From positions 34,266,873 through 34,330,872 of the forward strand of contig OX328123.1 of NCBI GenBank assembly GCA_946811695.1: a stretch of 64,000 nucleotides of DNA, given 5' to 3'. Positions 60,896 to 64,000 of this stretch are shown here, in pieces. Each line of letters opens with the position of its first letter. The stretch's first letter is position 1. Under the pieces are notes generated by a model that saw only the letters and a program-made list of their open reading frames with translations, was not told where the DNA came from and searched no databases. The translations under genes and the position numbers were made by a program. The DNA comes from Gonocerus acuteangulatus. Its lineage: Eukaryota > Arthropoda > Insecta > Hemiptera > Coreidae.

Positions 60896-61079
60896 TATAA
60901 TAACTCACCAATTCCAAATTTAATCAAAATATTTTGTACTTTAATAGCTGTCTTTATGTGAGATCATAAATAAGATCCTGTATATACTGATCATACTTAA
61001 CCAATGTACTTAAATATTGTACAGATGTTAAATAAACCTATTAAAAAAAAAAAATAAAAAAAAAATAATAGCTGTTACC
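60896..61079. other. Unassigned AT-rich segment
   Basis: No gene is seen. The segment ends in an A-rich run at 61041-61068. Confidence 0.4.
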
Positions 61080-61497
61080 CAGTGTGCAAAGCTACACCTA
61101 CTTTCTGTCTATGACTCTCCCCGTATCAAGATCTACTCGATACCCAGTTGTCTATACCCAGCTACGAAAATCGGTCAAACGATGTGAATTTGTTTTAGTT
61201 CACAATGACACCGGTAGAGGCCAGCACAACAGCACTTCATCTAACAGCCGACCGAGGCTAGTAGTAGTCGATTCAAAATGGCTGTCACAATCTGAATGGT
61301 TCAGTGCAGCCAATTTTTCTTGAACAAAACTTTTGAACTTTTGACTAAATTTTGAAATTTGACTATTTTGACTTAGCCTAGGAGATTTCTCGTATCAAGA
61401 CCTACCTGTGTGCCAAGTTTGGTCAATATCGGTCGAACGGTGTAGATTTGCATAAGGAACAAACAAACCAATAAATAAACAAACAGGCAGACACGTG

Positions 61498-61500
<3 letters not shown>
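61080..61500 (-). repeat. Diverged 121-bp satellite block, interrupted
   Basis: Minus-strand satellite units are recognisable at about 61105-61200 and 61370-61495 (GTCAATATCGGTCGAACGGT, AGACACGTGATTTA), separated by foreign sequence. (TA)n follows. Confidence 0.7.

Positions 61501-61548
<48 letters not shown>
61500..61548. repeat. (TA)n array
   Basis: Pure (TA)n at the CACGTGATTTA edge of the satellite block, in the same position as in the other blocks. Confidence 0.95.
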
Positions 61549-61550
<2 letters not shown>

Positions 61551-62176
61551 TTATATATACTACCTGGGACTTGAGAAAAAAATGTCTATCATTCTTTCTG
61601 ATCATAACTGTTCGGAACTCACATCTCCTTTCGTGGGAATCGGATATACTAGCCACCTTATCACCGGAAGATTATACTGGAAAAAAGTTTAACCCTAGAA
61701 CGCCAACCTTCGTCAAAATGACGAACACCTCAGTGATTTACAGTCGCCCTTCCCCTTCCTGTCTTCTATTCTCCACCACAGCCCAGCTATGCTACTTGTG
61801 GTCAATACTTGACGACTAACATAAAGAATTATCGCTAGTACCAGCCGTTCGGAAATTACATGAAATTATGTCAAAAAAAGTATGTGAAAATTGTTTAGAG
61901 ATGTAGGAATATCTGTGTGCACGCCTGTGTGACTAAGGTTGGGAAGATCATTTATTCTTTTATTTTTTACGGCGTATGTAGTTTTTCTTTTATTTTATTT
62001 GAAATATTTACACTTAATATAAACTAGAGACTCTGTGAATAAACTAAGTTTTGCAATTTTATACTAATTTTCACCAACACTCCCCTCTAAGCTAATTTAT
62101 AAAGTTATATTACACCACTTTTGAAGAATATATAATATGAATGACATTAAAGAATATCTAATAAGTTGGCTTATAA

Positions 62177-62180
<4 letters not shown>
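61549..62180. other. Unassigned region
   Basis: No gene is recognised. Confidence 0.45.

Positions 62181-62238
<58 letters not shown>
62181..62238. repeat. (TA)n array
   Basis: Pure (TA)n of about 58 bases, about 40 bases upstream of the tRNA-like sequence, a spacing similar to that at 60.6/60.7 kb. Confidence 0.95.
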
Positions 62239-62241
<3 letters not shown>

Positions 62242-62276
62242 GTATGTTCTTCAGATTGACGAATAGTTGGTAGAGG

Positions 62277-62350
62277 GGTCTCCCGTGGTCTAGTGGCTAG
62301 CGCCTTAGATTCATAATCGGGAGATGGTGGGTTCGATCCCCACCGGCGCA
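62277..62350 (+). tRNA. tRNA-like sequence, CAT anticodon position (pseudogene or SINE head)
   Basis: A perfect A box (TGGTCTAGTGG, 62286-62296) and perfect B box (GGTTCGATCC, 62330-62339) are present. The T arm pairs fully (GTGGG with CCCAC). The anticodon arm has four of five pairs around the loop TTCATAA, which puts CAT at the anticodon. The acceptor ends (TCTCCCG and CCGGCGCA) do not pair, so it cannot be a working tRNA. It is more likely the head of a SINE or a tRNA pseudogene. The downstream sequence does not show the shared SINE tail. Confidence 0.6.
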
Positions 62351-62351
62351 C

Positions 62352-63384
62352 TGTGTAACGTCCAATGGACAAAAACCTAAATTTTTGTTTTCTATTATAT
62401 AAAATTTTTAATCCTCTAGCTAAGTTTAGAAACTATTCAAGGAATTAAAATCGTATAAAACTAATAAATATTAGTTTTATTTTGATCAACAAACACATTA
62501 TCAGTATTATAAACAAGGCAAAGTCTTTAAAACCTGTTTCATACCAACAATCAGTTTGAGCCTCTCTCGTTGACCATAGGGTAGTGTTTTTATTAAGTCA
62601 TCCGGAGGAAATTACGTCAAAACTATTCCTTTTTTATCTGATATAATTGATTATGGGTAATTACTCCCTTATTATTTATCCTGAAATATTCTTCATTGAT
62701 TTTTGAAATTTTTTTTAAGTATAAAATTTTGTAAGACCATAGCAAAATAACTTCATCTGAACACATCTTAAGTTTTTTAGAGCTTAAAGTATACCTCAAG
62801 TATAATGTACTGAGGGTAATTTAGTTTGCCGAAATTTGCCGATTCCAAAGATTTTTATTTTTAAATCCATCATCATTTTTTCTTCCAAATTTGAAAAAAA
62901 AAATGTGGATAAATCCAAGAAAACGGCATTAATCCTTGGGCAAATGATTCAATTTAATCTGCAGGATGATCCTCAAGAAATATTAAGCAATATTAAAAAG
63001 ACTGCCAGTTTAGTCCTATATTATATGTAAAAAATGTGGGAACGTGTTCACCGCAGAGAAAAAACTCTTATATAAATACTGGTAATTAAGAAATTATTTA
63101 GTAATTTCATAGAAAATGGTAAAATATTATTATTCTATGGCAATATTACTACTATACTATTACTACATTATATGTTACAGTTATAATATATTTTATAATA
63201 TTGTCATTAATAATATTATTACCTGCCATATTATTTCTATTAATATTACAATTAATATTATTATAGCCGTATAGTATGCATATACTATACTATTGTTACC
63301 TTGTTTTGAGTTTATTGCAATTGATAAAAATGTTTATTTGAAAATAACTATTAGTTAATGATTTTTGTCCTTAATCCTCACTAC
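62352..63384. other. Unassigned AT-rich region
   Basis: No gene is recognised. Positions 63120-63290 are dominated by ATTATTA-type simple sequence. Confidence 0.5.
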
Positions 63385-63387
63385 TTC

Positions 63388-63494
63388 GTTACACTGTGCG
63401 ACGGCACGAATTTTCTCATCCCAAGGCTCGTTGGGAAAATTCCTCGCTGCCCCCTGGATGTCGGCGCTAATGGCCTACTTGTCGAAGCACCGTA
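63388..63494 (+). mobile_element. SINE copy, body and tail
   Basis: It reads CGGCACGAATTTTCTCATC, AAGGCTCGTTGGGAAAATT, CCCTGGATGTCGGCGCTAAT, GGCC and AAGCACCGTAATTATT. It aligns along its length with the minus-strand copy at 9.9 kb. The polymerase III head is truncated. Confidence 0.7.
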
Positions 63495-63825
63495 ATTATT
63501 ATAATAATTATACAGGGAATATCGCAAATTAATTACAATTTTCGAGGGGGTGAAAGTAGACATTACATGTAGTTCAGCAGAGAAAATTTAAGTAGTACTA
63601 AAAAAAAAGGGTTTTCCAAAAGAATCTTTAGAAATGCATATGTCTGGAACGGATTGATATAGAAATTTTTGGTTGGTGGTGTTGAAATACATTTGTTATC
63701 TAGTTTCATCCCTGGAGTGTAAGTAGGTTCTTAATTGTTACTTCATTCCGAAGAAATTTAGTTTTAAGGGTAGGGCCTATAAACAAACTTCTGTTCTTCA
63801 ATGAACCTGAACTCTAGATAACGAA
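63495..63825. other. Unassigned segment
   Basis: No gene is recognised. Confidence 0.4.
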
Positions 63826-63828
63826 AGA

Positions 63829-64000
63829 TAGTATTTTTTTTTTTTTTTTTTTGTTTTTTTTCAATGAGGGGAAAACCTACAAGCCACGAGCAAGTCCACA
63901 GTGTGTGGGACTCTCACCCACCAAAAACCCCTCATTTCTGGTATTGTTCCCTCTTGGAACAACTACTTGGCCAATCTTCAAGAGGGTACCGCTTTTCCCC
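63829..64000 (-). mobile_element. Probable retroelement 3' end with poly-A (runs off window)
   Basis: On the minus strand a mixed-composition sequence (GGGGAAAAGCGGTACCCTC at the window edge, AGGGGTTTTTGGTGGGTGAG, then CTCATTG) ends in A8 and a longer A run at 63833-63860. A GC-balanced block ending abruptly in poly-A within AT-rich DNA is typical of a LINE or retrocopy 3' end. No coding motif is certain in the 140 bases available. Confidence 0.4.

Overview
This window looks like nuclear DNA from an arthropod, most likely an insect. The evidence is the repeat cargo: jockey-type and R2-type non-LTR retroelements, piggyBac, hAT and IS630/Tc1-type transposons with CAGGGTG ends, DINE/HINE-like rolling-circle elements, tRNA- and 5S-headed SINEs, and about thirty long (TA)n arrays in very AT-rich DNA. 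A hemipteran would be a reasonable guess, but nothing here fixes the order. I find no intact host protein-coding gene. Every coding signal I recognise is a broken fragment, nearly all from mobile elements.

Layout. 1-6.5 kb: AT-rich unassigned DNA with a (CT)n/(TA)n palindrome and a 254-bp MITE. 6.6-14.1 kb: a piggyBac remnant (6.9-8.9 kb) with a zinc-knuckle C-terminus, a SINE, a minus-strand HINE-like element, an R2-type endonuclease fragment and a 1.07-kb non-autonomous piggyBac with TTAA ends. 15.2-17.1 kb: a 1.9-kb near-perfect palindrome flanked by TAA. 18.25-18.97 kb: a MITE with a perfect 6-bp target duplication. 19.7-34.2 kb: several HINE-like elements of three related subfamilies with minisatellite cores. 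One encloses the C-terminal piece of a ubiquitin-specific protease; two others sit head to tail inside a larger bounded element. 35.2-37.4 kb: a second piggyBac remnant and a jockey reverse-transcriptase tail. 37.4-43.0 kb: a 5.3-kb inverted duplication with hAT-like ends, whose arms carry mirror copies of the same frameshifted hAT transposase piece and of a 121-bp satellite. 43.8-47.4 kb: two CAGGGTG-family transposons, one folded into a 1.9-kb palindrome around a decayed DDE transposase. 48.6-50.3 kb: a 5'-truncated R2-type retroelement inside a HINE-like copy, flanked by a 41-bp target duplication. 50-64 kb: mostly unassigned AT-rich DNA with a 5S-derived SINE, a transposase C-terminus, more satellite blocks, tRNA-like SINEs and a retroelement 3' end at the right edge.

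Three themes recur. Long inverted repeats make up roughly 10 kb of the window. SINEs with different heads (5S rRNA, tRNA-like) share one 3' tail, and a similar tail lies just downstream of the R2-type endonuclease fragment, suggesting a possible retrotransposition partner. Most (TA)n arrays lie at fixed positions inside or at the edges of transposons, so the arrays seem to travel with them. All assignments come from reading the sequence; none was checked by a database search.
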